From the NCBI GenBank assembly GCA_037044905.1, contig JBAOKB010000126.1, forward strand, positions 1 through 64,000: 64,000 bases of DNA, given 5' to 3'. Under the pieces are notes generated by a model. The model had not been told where the DNA came from. It made no database searches and worked only from the letters and a program-made list of their open reading frames with translations. Below, piece after piece: positions 33,254 through 44,705 of the stretch (positions are counted from its first letter, which is position 1; every line of letters starts with the position of its first letter). Source of the DNA: Hortaea werneckii (taxonomy: Eukaryota > Ascomycota > Dothideomycetes > Mycosphaerellales > Teratosphaeriaceae). A program made the translations under genes and the position numbers.

Positions 33254-33991
33254 TGTCCTGCTTTCCTCGAAGGGCTAGGGGTGTATAGCTGAAGGAATGA
33301 GAGGAGAGGAGAAGAGGGGGGAAGGGAGAGGGAGGTGTATGATGTAACGGCACAATTTTTGAAAATGGGAGGTTTTCGGGTGGTTTTAGATTTGATCTTT
33401 GACCCGTACTATTGAGGAATTAGATTTGGGGTTGGAAAATTTAGGGTTTCAGAGTATCTGGCGATATTATTTGATACGGGAAGTACTAGGCTGAAGGCTT
33501 TTTGACACGATATGCGTCTTTGAGTGCGGGTTGAGCGAAAGCGTGAGTACCTAGTAGGTTTGAAGCGCTCGATTATGTGTTGTGCTGGCCCACAAGGGAT
33601 TGCAGATTCATAGATAACGGAACACCGTGGCATGTACCCACTTCCTGTGCTTGTGAGATGGAGAGGATAGGCGATCGGCAGTTGCAACTTTCATGTCGAC
33701 CAGCTCTCTTCCAGCGAATGACAATTTGGCAGATGCACTTGGCGCCAGGGTAAGTGGACACTCATAACATATGCCAGGGCGTCGTATTAGTGAGCTGTGG
33801 CAACAATAGAACAGAATCGCCATAATCGATGAGGCATGCAATTAACGCTGTGAACAATTCATACTCGCTAAGTCACAGAGGCGGTTGAGTCCATACCTCG
33901 TACAAACCAAAAGGCCATGGGTATCTCCCTGCACCAAAAACGCCCAAGATACTAGTACACTCCATCAAAAGAAAAGCAGCATGCACCTTCC
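33254..33991. other. Convergent intergenic region
   Basis: 738 bp of 3' sequence between SREBP (plus) and IMP4 (minus). No gene seen. Confidence 0.6.
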
Positions 33992-34879
33992 TCACAAATA
34001 ATCCTTCTTCTTGCTCGTCCTCGTGTACTGACTCAGCGCCCACTCGACATCACCCTCTTTACTCTCAGCCGTACCCTGGCGGATCTCAAATAACCGCATC
34101 GTCATCCGAGGCCCGACCTCAGCCAGCTCGACGGACTGATATCCCGTCTTCACGAAGACATGATGTCTCACTTCGATACTGTCCTCGATATTCTTGAAAG
34201 TCACCACGCGGTTGCCTAGCTTCGCGGTTCCGTCGCGGGGAGGGAAGAGGTGCTGGAGGATCTTGACGACGCGCTTGCCGAGCTGGGTGGAGAAACCCTC
34301 GAAGATGAGGTGGGGGTAGGATTCCGAGACGGTGCCGCGGGAGGCGTTGGGGATGTCGTGGCGGAGGACGACGTTGTGCAGGCTGAAGGAGGCGGTGGGG
34401 CCGTGGGGGAAGTGCGAGATGGTCATGGCGGTTGGGGTGCCGCGGTGCTCGTGCAGGAGGATGACGTCGCTGAGGCCGGAGGATTTGGCGCTCTGCACCA
34501 GGTTGGGCAGGATCAGGTTGCCGCGGTTCAGACGGATGGCGGTGGGGAGGAGGAGGCGGATCTCCTTGGCGAAGGAGCCCAGGCGGGTGCTGGGGTCGCG
34601 GGAGGTGGTGACGAGGACGCGGGGGTCGACGACGCCGGAGAGGTAGGAGTACTCGTCGTCGAGGTCGAGCTCGTCCTGGGTGGTGCGGTCGGCGCGGGAT
34701 TCGTCGTATTTGTAGTCCTGGCGCAGCTGCTTGTCGTTGGCGATGCTGGGGTCGAGGGGCTTGCCGGTTGCGAGGGACTGCTTCAGTTTGGCGCGCTTCT
34801 CGGCGATCTCAGCGTCGCGGAGGGTCAGGGCGCGACGGTAGAGGTAGTCCCTCCGCTGACGGGCTTGGCGGCGGATCAT
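33992..34879 (-). CDS. IMP4: U3 snoRNP protein IMP4
   Basis: Nucleolar component of the small-subunit processome that binds U3 snoRNA and helps pair it with pre-rRNA during 18S rRNA maturation. Intact single-exon frame of 295 residues, the usual Imp4 length. The N-terminus MIRRQARQRRDYLYRRAL is almost diagnostic. The Brix domain follows (VTTSRDPSTRLGSFAKEIRLL, then SFSLHNVVLRHDI, then LIFEGFSTQLGKRV...ILQHLFPP). It ends RTSKKKDYL. Divergent from UPF1 with a 506-bp shared upstream region. GC-rich; its antisense carries a long chance frame. Confidence 0.96.
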   Translation of the reverse strand: MIRRQARQRRDYLYRRALTLRDAEIAEKRAKLKQSLATGKPLDPSIANDKQLRQDYKYDESRADRTTQDELDLDDEYSYLSGVVDPRVLVTTSRDPSTRLGSFAKEIRLLLPTAIRLNRGNLILPNLVQSAKSSGLSDVILLHEHRGTPTAMTISHFPHGPTASFSLHNVVLRHDIPNASRGTVSESYPHLIFEGFSTQLGKRVVKILQHLFPPRDGTAKLGNRVVTFKNIEDSIEVRHHVFVKTGYQSVELAEVGPRMTMRLFEIRQGTAESKEGDVEWALSQYTRTSKKKDYL

Positions 34880-35385
34880 GATGGCTGGATTGGGAAGTTA
34901 CCGCTCAGCTATGGAAGGAGGTGTAGTGAATGCACTTCATGTAGTAAGGGACTGTAGGCAGTTGACGGAGCTGGGAACTTTTCTTGAGATGATCGGCCGG
35001 CGATAAGCGCTGATAAGGCGGGAGTGGCCGCGATTCTGCCAAGAGTGTGAATGGCATCCCTGCAGCCCGCCCGCCCGCCCAGCTGCGTCTGGCAGAGGCA
35101 GAGCAAGCGGAGGCAGTCACGACCGGCCGACGGACGAACAGAGCTGCTCGACTTCTTTCCTTTTCTACGCCCCTCCAGGCTGGTCCTTTCCCCGCCGGCA
35201 TTTCCCTTCCTTTTCCGCCCCCATCGCCTCCTCCGCCGCCGCCTCTCGATACCGTCCAATCCCACGCGACTCGCCTCCCGGAGCCGCGGCGGAAGCAGTC
35301 CACGGAAAAAGACCATCGCTGGCGGCCGAACCCCGCCGTCAGACCCCCCCCTCCCGCACAACGATAGGGCCTCCGCCCGCAAAGC
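34880..35385. promoter_or_regulatory. Shared upstream region of IMP4 and UPF1
   Basis: 506 bp between two divergent start codons, very GC- and CT-rich, with a CCCGCCCGCCCG run near 35069. It must hold both promoters; I cannot assign individual factor sites. Confidence 0.6.
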
Positions 35386-38300
35386 ATGGAAGGCGCCTTC
35401 ACTCACGCCCCGAACCACCTCGTAGGCGACAGCGCTTCCGCCATCAACGAGGGCGATGACATCAGCACCCTTGACGCCGGCGAGAGCGCGTTGGACAGCG
35501 AGTATGGAAGGGGCAACCTGAACGGTGGCCCACGGCGCAGGCGCATAGGAGATGACGACGAGGCCGACGTCGACGATGATGAGGATGCAGAGAGTCTGGC
35601 GAGCCAAGCACAGCATGTGAACGGCAGGCAACCGGCAAGGCCGGCGAGGAAGAAGAGGTCGAGCTGCCGGCCCATGCTTGCGCGTATTGCGGCATCCACA
35701 ACCCTGGCGCGGTAGTGAAGTGCCTGAGCTGCAGCAAATGGTTCTGTTCGGCGAGAGGCAACACAAGTAGCTCCCACATCATCAACCATCTGGTGCGCGC
35801 ACGGCATAAAGAGGTCCAGCTCCACCCATCTTCGCCGCTGGGTGATACGACGCTGGAGTGTTACAACTGCGGAACCAAGAATGTCTTCCTGCTAGGCTTC
35901 ATCCCGGCCAAGTCAGACACTGTCGTCGTACTGCTCTGCCGGCAGCAGTGCGCAGCCATGGGCCAAGGTAGCAACAAGGACATGAATTGGGATACATCCA
36001 AATGGCAACCGCTGATCGAGGATCGCTCTTTCCTCCCCTGGTTGGTAAGCCAGCCCACGGACCAGGAGCAGATGCGCGCAAGGCATTTGCCACCCCAGGT
36101 AATCGCTCGTCTGGAGGAAATGTGGAAGGACAACACCTCCGCAACAATCCAGGACCTGGAGAAGTCTGCTGGCGTCGATGATGAGCCTGCCCCGGTGCTG
36201 CTACGATACGACGATGCATATCAATATCAGAACGTCTTTGGTCCACTCGTCAAGATCGAGGCAGACTACGATCGCAAGTTGAAGGAGAGTCAGAGTCAAG
36301 ACAACTTGGTAGTGAGATGGGACTTCGGTCTGAACAACAAGCACTTGGCATCTTTCGTCCTCCCGAAGCTTGAACTGGGAGATGTGAAACTTGCAGTGGG
36401 TGACGAAATGCGCCTCCGTTACACCGGTGAGCTGCGACCACACTGGGAAGGCGTTGGCTACGTAATCAAGATCCCGAACAACCAGTCTGACGAAGTGACT
36501 CTGGAGCTGCGCGCGAGAGGTGGAAACGAGAATGGCCACCACGGGGGTAAAGGCGGCGGCAACAACAACCACAACAGCAGTGGTTCAGTGCCAACCGAGT
36601 GCACGCACAACTTCACCGCCGACTATGTCTGGAAAGCAACCTCTTTCGATCGCATGCAACACGCCATGAAGACCTTCGCCATCGACGAGATGTCCGTCTC
36701 GGGCTATATTTTCCACCGTTTGCTCGGTCACGAGGTGGCGGCTGCCCCGATGAAAGTCAACATGCCGAGGAAGTTCTCTGTACCGAATCTACCGGATCTT
36801 AACGGGAGCCAGATCAATGCGGTCAAGAGCGTCCTGCAAAAGCCTCTTTCACTCATTCAAGGCCCGCCAGGTACGGGTAAGACGGTCACATCAGCAACCA
36901 TCATTTACCACCTATCGAAGCTCAATGGGGGTCAGGTGCTTGTCTGTGCTCCCTCTAACGTCGCAGTCGACCAACTTTGCGAGCGGGTCCACCGGACAGG
37001 CTTGAAGTGTGTTCGTGTTACTGCAAAGTCTCGTGAAGATGTCGACAGCCCAGTCTCGTTCCTCAGCTTGCATCGCCAAGTCCAGATGAATGACACCAAC
37101 ACCGAATTGAACAAGCTGAACCAGCTGAAGGCTGAGCTAGGTGAGCTTAGCAGTCAGGACGAGAAGAAGTTCAAGACTCTCACGCGCGCTGCTGAACGCG
37201 AGATTCTGAGCAACGCCGATGTAATCTGCTGCACTTGTGTTGGCGCAGGAGACCCAAGGCTAGCCAAATTCAAATTCAGGACCGTCCTGATCGATGAGTC
37301 TACGCAATCCGCTGAGCCAGAGTGCATGATCCCGCTCGTCTTGGGGTGTAAGCAAGTCGTCCTCGTCGGTGACCACCAGCAGTTGGGCCCGGTGATCATG
37401 AACAAGAAAGCTGCCAAGGCTGGTCTTAACCAATCGCTCTTCGAAAGGCTGGTGATTCTCGGATGCGCACCGATTCGTTTGCAAGTGCAGTACCGCATGC
37501 ACCCGTGTCTGTCCGAGTTCCCATCGAACATGTTTTACGAAGGATCTCTACAGAATGGTGTCACCATGCAAGAGCGCATTCTGAAGCATATCGACTTTCC
37601 CTGGCCAGTCCAAGATAACCCTATGATGTTCTGGTCTAACCTTGGCACGGAAGAAATCTCCGCTTCGGGTACATCTTATCTGAACCGCACTGAAGCCCAG
37701 AACGTTGAGAAGATTGTCACACGTTTCTTCAAGGCAGGGGTGAAACCCGAAAGCATCGGTATCATCACACCGTACGAAGGTCAGCGTTCTTACGCAGTCC
37801 AGTGTTTGCAGCAAGCCGGCTCGTTCAAAAAGGAGACATACAAGGAGATCGAAGTCGCCTCTGTGGACGCTTTCCAGGGTAGAGAGAAGGACTACATCAT
37901 TCTTTCCTGCGTCCGTTCCAACGACCACCAAGGTATCGGGTTCTTGTCTGATCCTCGCCGTCTGAATGTGGCCCTGACCAGAGCTAAGTTCGGCTGTGTC
38001 ATCCTCGGAAACCCGAAAGTCCTGTCGAAACACCCGCTGTGGCATTACCTGCTTCTGCACTTCAAGGAGAGGAACACGCTTGTCGAGGGTCCCCTGAGCA
38101 ACCTGCAGGTCAGTCTGTTGCAATTCAGCAGGCCGAAAACCAGCTATCGAGGGCCGCAGAGGTATCAGATGGCGAGTCAGCACGCAAGCCAGATGGCTCC
38201 GAGCCTGCCTGGTGGTGCCAGAGGTGGTGCCTCAGGTCCCAATGGCGCACCGCCCGCACGTGGCGGAGCTGCTGGTCCCGCGCAGGACGGAAGCGTCGTC

Positions 38301-38825
38301 GGCTACATCCCAGATGACGTGTCGTCTGTTCATTCCAGTGCTTTGGGCGGAGGTGCCGCTCTTCCTACTCAGTACCCGCCTATGTTCCAGAACTTCCAGG
38401 ACGCTTGGCCACAACTGCCCCCTGGAGCTCAACGCAATGGACTCCCAATGGGCACTGGACCGCGTCCGGGTGGCCCACAGAGCATTGCCGGTGACAGCGT
38501 AGCAGCTTCAGAGCTTACGGATGCCACGACCAGCGGCGGCGGCGCTGCAATCCACGGCGCAGGGCAACAGCAACCTGGCCAGGGTGGCGTCAGCCTCGCG
38601 GGACTTAGTATTCAAGACCTTAACAAGCAGGCATCTTTGTCCCAGTCGGATAAGCTGAGGAGGTATGTCGAGGGCCAGCCGACTCCGGCCCAACAACTGC
38701 CACCAATTGGAGCCGGTAGGCATCAAGCGGGTCAGCAACCCGCCACTGCCAATCGTTCTATGCTAGGTGGCAACGACGATGATGCGAAGAGTGTCAGCAC
38801 GGCTTTTGCGAGTCAAGTTGACTGA
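35386..38825 (+). CDS. UPF1: ATP-dependent RNA helicase UPF1/NAM7 (nonsense-mediated decay)
   Basis: Superfamily 1 RNA helicase that recognises aberrant translation termination and drives nonsense-mediated mRNA decay in the cytoplasm. ATG at 35386 opens an acidic N-terminus (GDDDEADVDDDEDAESLASQ). A one-base shift between about 35,610 and 35,650 moves to the main frame, where the Cys/His-rich domain starts ACAYCGIHNP (about 35,665), then CLSCSKWFC, HIINHLVRARHKEVQLH and YNCGTKNVFLLGFIPAK. The helicase core is complete: GPPGTGKT (about 36,862), LIDESTQSAEPE, GDHQQLGP, QYRMHP, VDAFQGREKDYIILSCVRS and LNVALTRAK. A Gly-rich insert (36535-36585) and a Gly/Gln/Pro-rich tail follow, to TGA at 38823-38825. 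No intron. A real frameshift in this gene would be surprising, so it is good evidence for consensus errors. Confidence 0.96.
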
Positions 38826-40465
38826 AGGGGCTTAGAATGAGAAAATGGCTTGGATAACCATCGACCTACCGAGCTCAGCCAATGACCAAGACTCTCTCTT
38901 GCCTGAAGGGTTCCATACAACCTAGTGCCTTCTCCGGTCTTTGCACCCGAACTAGAAAGCCTGAACAGCGTGCACAGCGCCTACCACTCGCAACATCGGC
39001 GCAATCAGCTCTGACCGATCTTCTGCCGGCCCAGCATCTCTGCGCGACGAACCTAGAGGAAGCTTAGGCGGAGTCGATCGACCTTCCTCTCCTCGACGGA
39101 CACGTCGAGTGCAAAATGAACCGCTTGCTGGATCCCTCGCAATGTCTCACGTTGGCTCCTTCCGGCGAGTACATGCTCAGAGGAGAAGCAATGCAGACGG
39201 TTGCTCCCGGACAGCCCTTTGCTAGCGGAGGACCTATCGCGCAAGAGGCGTCGCAATCAAACGCATCTTTGTCTCTCTCTCTGCCCCTCAGCACCAATAT
39301 CTCCGGGTGTTCTACCATTGTCCTGCTGGGCAGCAGGTCCGAGTTCATGGACCAGGAAGGCGTCTTGTCCTGCCACGATGAGGGAGAAGCCTTAGTGTCC
39401 AGACTGCTTTGCTTGTTTGCTTCATTTTCTTCTACATGATTTTTTATGCGTCTTACTTGCGATTTTTTTTCCACTGCAGAAGAGAGGTAAGGGTATAAGG
39501 CGGAAGATAGCTCAGTCATTCCTTTCTTTTTTTTTAAAGATTCTCCGAGCTATACAAAAAGAAAAACTGTGGAGACATGCGATCAGATGAGAGATGTGGT
39601 GGGTTGGTGTTGTTTTGTTTTTTTAGTAGTCACTCTTTATATCAGGAATGATAAAAGGGGTTTTTGCCCAATCATTGTCCCTTTCCGCTTCCTTTCCTAT
39701 ACCAAAGGTGTACTAGAAAATTCATGCGTGAGGGATCAAAGATGGGGGATTTTCTTCCATTCACGAGGAGAGGCAGGTAAGCAGGTGGATGTGCGTGGGT
39801 CAAGCAAGGGCCTCATGTTAATTAACCACAGTTCCCGCTTTTCTTATAAAAAAAAAAAACCACATTGCGCCAATGCCTTGGCCTGCTTCAATTACAAGGA
39901 TACTGAATCCAGTACAGAGGTTTGGAGATAAGGCCAGCATCCAGCACATTGTTGGACATGAAGTCCCTCGTACGGATCTCATCCACGACTTGGTCTCGCG
40001 GCTGCACACGCTTTTTGCGCGCACCTGTGGAGGTGTCCAGGGCGTTCTGCCCTATACGCATTACCGAGCAATGAGATATCTGTGTGGATTGAGCAGAAGA
40101 GGCTTCAGTTGCCACAGCGAAGCCAATTTGGTGTGAACACAAGTACTTGACGGTCAGACCTCCGTGCGTCGAAAGTCTTTTAGACTCAAGGTGTTGATGG
40201 GGTTTGTGTCGCAGGAAGGATGGAAAAGAAGCAAATCGACTGTAGAGAGGGATAGGGGAATAAGAGGATGTGATCATATAGAGAACATTCGTAACGTCGT
40301 AAATTGCAGGAGGCGTTGAGCCTATAGCTAATCTATCTTTCTTGTTGTCAAAAATTCCGCCCCCAATACTCAGCGCTTTTTACCGCCCATGATGCCATCA
40401 AGCGAAAGAAAAAAACCCCAAGAGCTCCTTTCTTGTATTTGGCGAGGTAAAGCCACCGTGTACCT
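38826..40465. other. Convergent intergenic region with homopolymer runs
   Basis: About 1.6 kb between UPF1 (plus) and the dioxygenase gene (minus). Homopolymers occur (T and A runs near 39465, 39530, 39849). Frames of 60-150 codons exist on both strands but none resembles a protein I know. Confidence 0.55.
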
Positions 40466-41985
40466 CTAGTACAAGCACAGCCCACCACCTTCACCTTCTT
40501 CGACCCGCCATACACTCGCCAACCCCTGGACCTCGATCCGACTCTGTCTCCTCTCCCTCTTGTTCGAGCTGCCCTTATTCAGCACGCGCTTCGCCCAGAC
40601 GTCCACAGCAGGCTCGCCTGTCTCATCGCGCGCCTGTCTGAGGAATGGAATCAGGGATGTCCCGCCCGTACCACGAAGGTTCTTGCGCTCCTTCTCTCCG
40701 CCTTCCTTCCCACCATTCGACGCCCGATGTCCCGCCGCGCTCTTAGGACGGACAGGAAGATCGACTTCGCCACGCGCAACAGCGGCTTCATGCTTTTCAC
40801 GTCGCTTCTCCTCGGCTTCCTTCTCCTTCTTGCGGTTCGCTTCGCCGGCTTTGACGATGACGTAGCGCGAGACGATCTGGATGTGCTTGTCGCGGAAAGC
40901 GGAGAGCATCGCCAGACAGGCATCAAAGGCAATACTGAGACTACGGTCCCACTTGTTCTCCTCGACGAAGTCCCGGATGTTGGCGACTTTCTCCACGGCG
41001 CGGAGGAACTGCGCGTGGCGACCTGGCATGTACTTCCGCATTCTCGTGGATGAAGCTTGGCTCTGGTGGCTTGTTCGCAGACATCTTGGGGGTGTTCGAG
41101 TCCGGCTGCTCGGCTTTCTGGCCAGTAGGGCGGTGTTGGACGCTCAAAGCCACGTCGAAGAACTGAATCAGACTGCTCTGGGCATTGCTGCCGCCGCTGT
41201 ATTGCACATAGCGCTGCTTGTTCATGGGACCGCCGTTGTCGAAGACGACGCCGTTCGGTAGGCCAGCGTCGGCCATGTTCTTGCTGCCTGCAAGGAAAGG
41301 CCGTAGACGATGGTAGAAGACGTGTGGGTCGCAGTTGTCGTACATACGGACCAGCATGGCGCCTAGCTCATCCAGCCTTTCAGCGAAAGTGCGTAAGCTG
41401 TCCGTGACAGCAGCTCTGTCGCCTCGGTTGACAGCTTCCATAGCATGAAGCATGAGAGGGATAAGCGGTGCGCCGCGCGCTTCAATAGCGACAGAGATCA
41501 AGTAAAACCACTTCTCGTCCAGGCTCCCAGTGAAAGTGTCGATCATGTCCAGGTTGGCCAGAGTGTCGACCGGCTCGTCAGCGAAGATTGGCTTCCAGTT
41601 CCACAGCACGAGCCCAGCGTACGTTGCAACCGGCGGAAGCTGGAGGTGTCTGCACGTCTTCATGAAGGGCAGGGTGACAGTCGGTGGGACCCATTCATGT
41701 GGCTTCTCACCACTCCAAATGTACGCATGTGCAATGAACGCCAAAATAGAGTATGCCCGCCGCCATTGTGCTTCATCTTCCAGTCTATCCGTAGACAGGA
41801 TAGGCATGCGATCAACCACCTGACGCAACCTCTTACTCAGGATCAATCCCTGTAGATTCTTCACGACATACTCCCACGGCTGGATAATACTCGTTCGGTA
41901 ACGACTGAAGAGGGGGTTCGGCAGAAAGGAAGCCATTCTCGGGAGAGACGTCGTAGTCCTCCGGTTTCGGGATTGGGTGGATCAT
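40466..41985 (-). CDS. BNA2: Indoleamine 2,3-dioxygenase
   Basis: Heme enzyme opening the tryptophan indole ring to N-formylkynurenine, the first step of the kynurenine route to NAD+. ATG at 41985 gives MIHPIPKPEDYDVSPENGFL, the fungal N-terminus, which runs to NEYY. An extra base at 41882-41883 shifts the frame to QPWEYVVKNLQGLI. The body holds the catalytic-domain signatures WFYLISVAIEARGAP and VFYHRLRPFLAG. An extra base at 41041-41042 separates PSFIHE from MRKYMPGRHAQFL. The heme-ligand histidine is in FRDKHIQIVSRYV. A Lys/Glu-rich insert follows, then GTGGTSLIPFLRQARDET, and stop at 40466. About 505 residues. Both breaks are simple duplicated bases in conserved sequence, most likely assembly errors. 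Confidence 0.93.
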
Positions 41986-43272
41986 CTCTGCGGTGCGGGC
42001 TGGAGGATATAGGATAAACTACCAGACGCAGGCTTGCGACGTGCGAGACGCTTAGTCTTGCGGCGACGTTGCAAGCCCAGCCGTATTGATGTTTTGTTGC
42101 GGGGTCTCAGGTGAGACGACTAGAATGCCGGAGGAAGCTTCGAGAGTCACGAATTCGTCCGCGCTAGAGGTGTGAATGCCGTTGAAGGTTGCCAGCGGGG
42201 GAGTAGTGCTGTCAAATGTGACGATTGGGATACTGGCACTGTATAAGCGTGGTGGAAGGTATGTGTCTGAAATTGGCCGAGGCCGAAAGTGACTTGAGAA
42301 GTTGGAAACACAAAGGTAGCTAGGAAGGTGTGAATGAAATTCAATCGCCGAGGGGCCCTCGTCTATGAAGTCAGCTAGCCAGAAAGAAAAAGCACGCCAA
42401 ACAATTACACACTGCCGGCACAGTCCGAGAGTGACAGACAATGCGGATTTTAGGCAGATCTATTGCCGGTAGAAGACATCTTGTTCGTCAGCGACTCGTA
42501 CCGCTATCTTTGCTGAGCAAGCTGGGCGATGATGAGAAATGGTTTGGCCTAATTTGCCTTAACTTTCACACCCCCGGATCGCGGGCCAAGATTGAGTTGA
42601 GATTGCTGCGATCTCGGACTGATGGCGAAAGTGTCGTGCGACGTCATTCGATGCTGGAGTCACATCGAGAACGTTGCTTTTTTCCATCGTCACCTATCAC
42701 GTCGCCGAGGTACCTTTCTCGAATGTTTGATAGGATGTACAGAAGGACAAACCATTTCGGTTCGTCTGAGATCATGAAACGTTCTGCGGAGGTGAAGTTC
42801 GTTTGTAGTGGACCCTAAAAGTTGTGCCCCACGTTGGGCCACGCCACTTGGTCCCGGCTGATGACATATGCACGACCCCAAAACCTACCGCACCACGTCC
42901 AAAACCCGATCCACGTATTCAAGATCTTCGAGCATGTCTTTGCAGTCTGAGTGCTCAAGAGTACCACAAGTTACGAGTGTCCAAACTGGAAATGTTGTGA
43001 GCTGAACCTCACTCCGGGATGAAGCGGATCTTGGCGCGCTAGTCCAAATTAAGAAGTTACCCAAAAAAAAATAGATTTTGCGGCCACCACAGGCCCGGAT
43101 CAAGGCGGAATGCAGGCAAAGCTCCAGGGCCTCATTTAACCCTTTCTGTACATTTCTGCCGTCCCAGTACTTTCGATAACACCTTCAATGGGCGTTTGAA
43201 CCACCATCGGGCCTTTGGACCCCACAGGTTCCAATTGGCTCTTGCGGTGCGCAGGAATTTCCTGAATCAACC
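41986..43272. other. Intergenic region upstream of the dioxygenase
   Basis: About 1.3 kb with no accepted gene. A 129-codon minus frame (42052-42441) has no recognisable feature and I leave it out. Confidence 0.5.
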
Positions 43273-43390
43273 GGTAAGGTGGCCGAGTGGTTATGGCGTG
43301 TGACTCAAGTTGATATAATCATCTTGCTTGGCAATACAAGCGCATTCTCATGGGCTTATGCCCGCGGGGGTTCGAATCCCCCCCTTATCA
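43273..43390 (+). tRNA. tRNA-Leu (anticodon CAA) with a 29-nt intron
   Basis: The acceptor stem GGTAAGG (43273-43279) pairs with CCTTATC (43383-43389, one G-U). The D arm is GCC...GGC. The anticodon loop CTCAAG has CAA at 43306-43308. The long variable arm includes TGGGCTTATGCCC. The T arm GGGGG-TTCGAAT-CCCCC is perfect, and the discriminator base is A (43390). An intron after position 37 (about 43310-43338) contains CTTG, able to pair with the anticodon region, as in other fungal tRNA-Leu(CAA) genes. One A-G mismatch occurs at the loop-closing pair of the anticodon stem. Reads UUG leucine codons. No polymerase III T-run stands out immediately after the end. Confidence 0.87.
43310..43338 (+). 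other. tRNA-Leu intron
   Basis: About 29 nt inserted directly 3' of the base after the anticodon, the canonical place for nuclear tRNA introns. The exact 3' edge is uncertain by 1-2 nt because the closing stem pair is imperfect. Confidence 0.65.
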
Positions 43391-44705
43391 TTATCTTTTG
43401 CCTTTCTGGGCCTCCTCTTTTGCTCACGAGGCCAAGGGGCACGTCCAGGATGGTTTGCAGACCATTTCGGTTAGGGAGGAAGACAAGAAGGGCATGGGAG
43501 GACCACCAACATTTCTTTTGCTATCCTACAAGCGTCAACCATCTCTTCCCTCCTTAGCATATCTTTCTGTCTCAAACGTCGGCACCTGCTCATCCAGAAG
43601 AGTCCAAGAGCGGTCTCCAGCAAAGATGCGTGAGGTCAGACGCAAGGCAGATATCGCAGTAGCAAGACTGACCCTTTCAAACACTTTGGTCCCTTATACG
43701 TTCGTCTTGCCATTTTTCCCGTTGACACCAATGGTGGGACGTATCTTTGCCGCTTCAGTATCGATCCGGGACATTCGTGGGTCCAGGATGGCGTTCTGGC
43801 GCAATAATCAAGACAGCCATGTGTATTAAAGCAGAGATATGCGGTCGGATCTCCTTCCGAAGTCTTGCAATAGCGCTGAGTGTCGTTGTGAAACCAGTCA
43901 AACGATCGGTCTATGCAGACGCGTTGGGCAAAGCAGTATACTCCAATTCAAAGATCAGGCGTTCCGTCCAACTCTAATCTTTCTCTACGTCGACGCATTT
44001 GATGGACCTTTTTGTTGACCGTCACGGCCGTGAAGACCTTCATCGATCGCCCGTCGACATTCTATGGTAGGAATTAACAGAAACGGGTCGGTCAACGTTG
44101 AGGATGACCACCTGATGTCGCACCTGTTGCGTGATGTGGACATCAACAGTACTCAAGAGCTTCCGCAGCTGCCAGTTTCAGATCTGGGATTCCTGAATAC
44201 CCTCCGACCATCGTAAGTGGTAAGTATAAGGATGACAGGCAGTCAAGTCTTTGAGGATGAAAGAGAGTGTTGAGAAGTAGGCGGTACAGGGCGAAGGATG
44301 CGCCAGCGCCATACTGGAGCCCCAGTTGGTTTGGGAAGTCGTAGTGTCAGCATTGTGGATACTATGCATACATGTTTGATTGAGTGCAGACAGGATTCAA
44401 CTTGTCGGGGCTGAAATTGGAACTTCATGTATCATGGAGAGTTGTAGTGAGGTAGGTCATAGGTACTGTTTGGTACATAAGTTCAGACCGGGGGTCGTCA
44501 AAAGCCACGTGCCTGCCACGCGATTGCCGCACGCTTGCCACACTCCATTGTATCATCTCATCGATTCGCAGGACATCCCCGATACATCGACATCGTTTAT
44601 CAATCTAATTTAAGACACAGAGCAGGGCGGGCAGATATACCTTATCGCGCCATCGTTCCCATCATCAGGCGAAGGCTGCGCTCCAGGCTGAGGGCTCGAT
44701 GCGCT
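43391..44705. other. Intergenic gap
   Basis: About 1.3 kb between the tRNA and the 3' end of the protease gene. Open frames here (for example 43350-43829) lack recognisable features. Confidence 0.5.

Noticed and set aside
34250..34957. 235-codon plus-strand frame antisense to IMP4
   Set aside because: Gly/Glu/Val-rich composition typical of the reverse of a GC-rich gene; IMP4 on the other strand is unmistakable.
37548..38183. 211-codon minus-strand frame within UPF1
   Set aside because: Antisense shadow of conserved helicase sequence.
39064..39519. 151-codon minus-strand frame in the UPF1/dioxygenase gap
   Set aside because: Ser-rich, no recognisable pattern, lies in the presumed UPF1 3' region.
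42052..42441. 129-codon minus-strand frame upstream of the dioxygenase
   Set aside because: No domain, no signal, atypical composition; probably chance.
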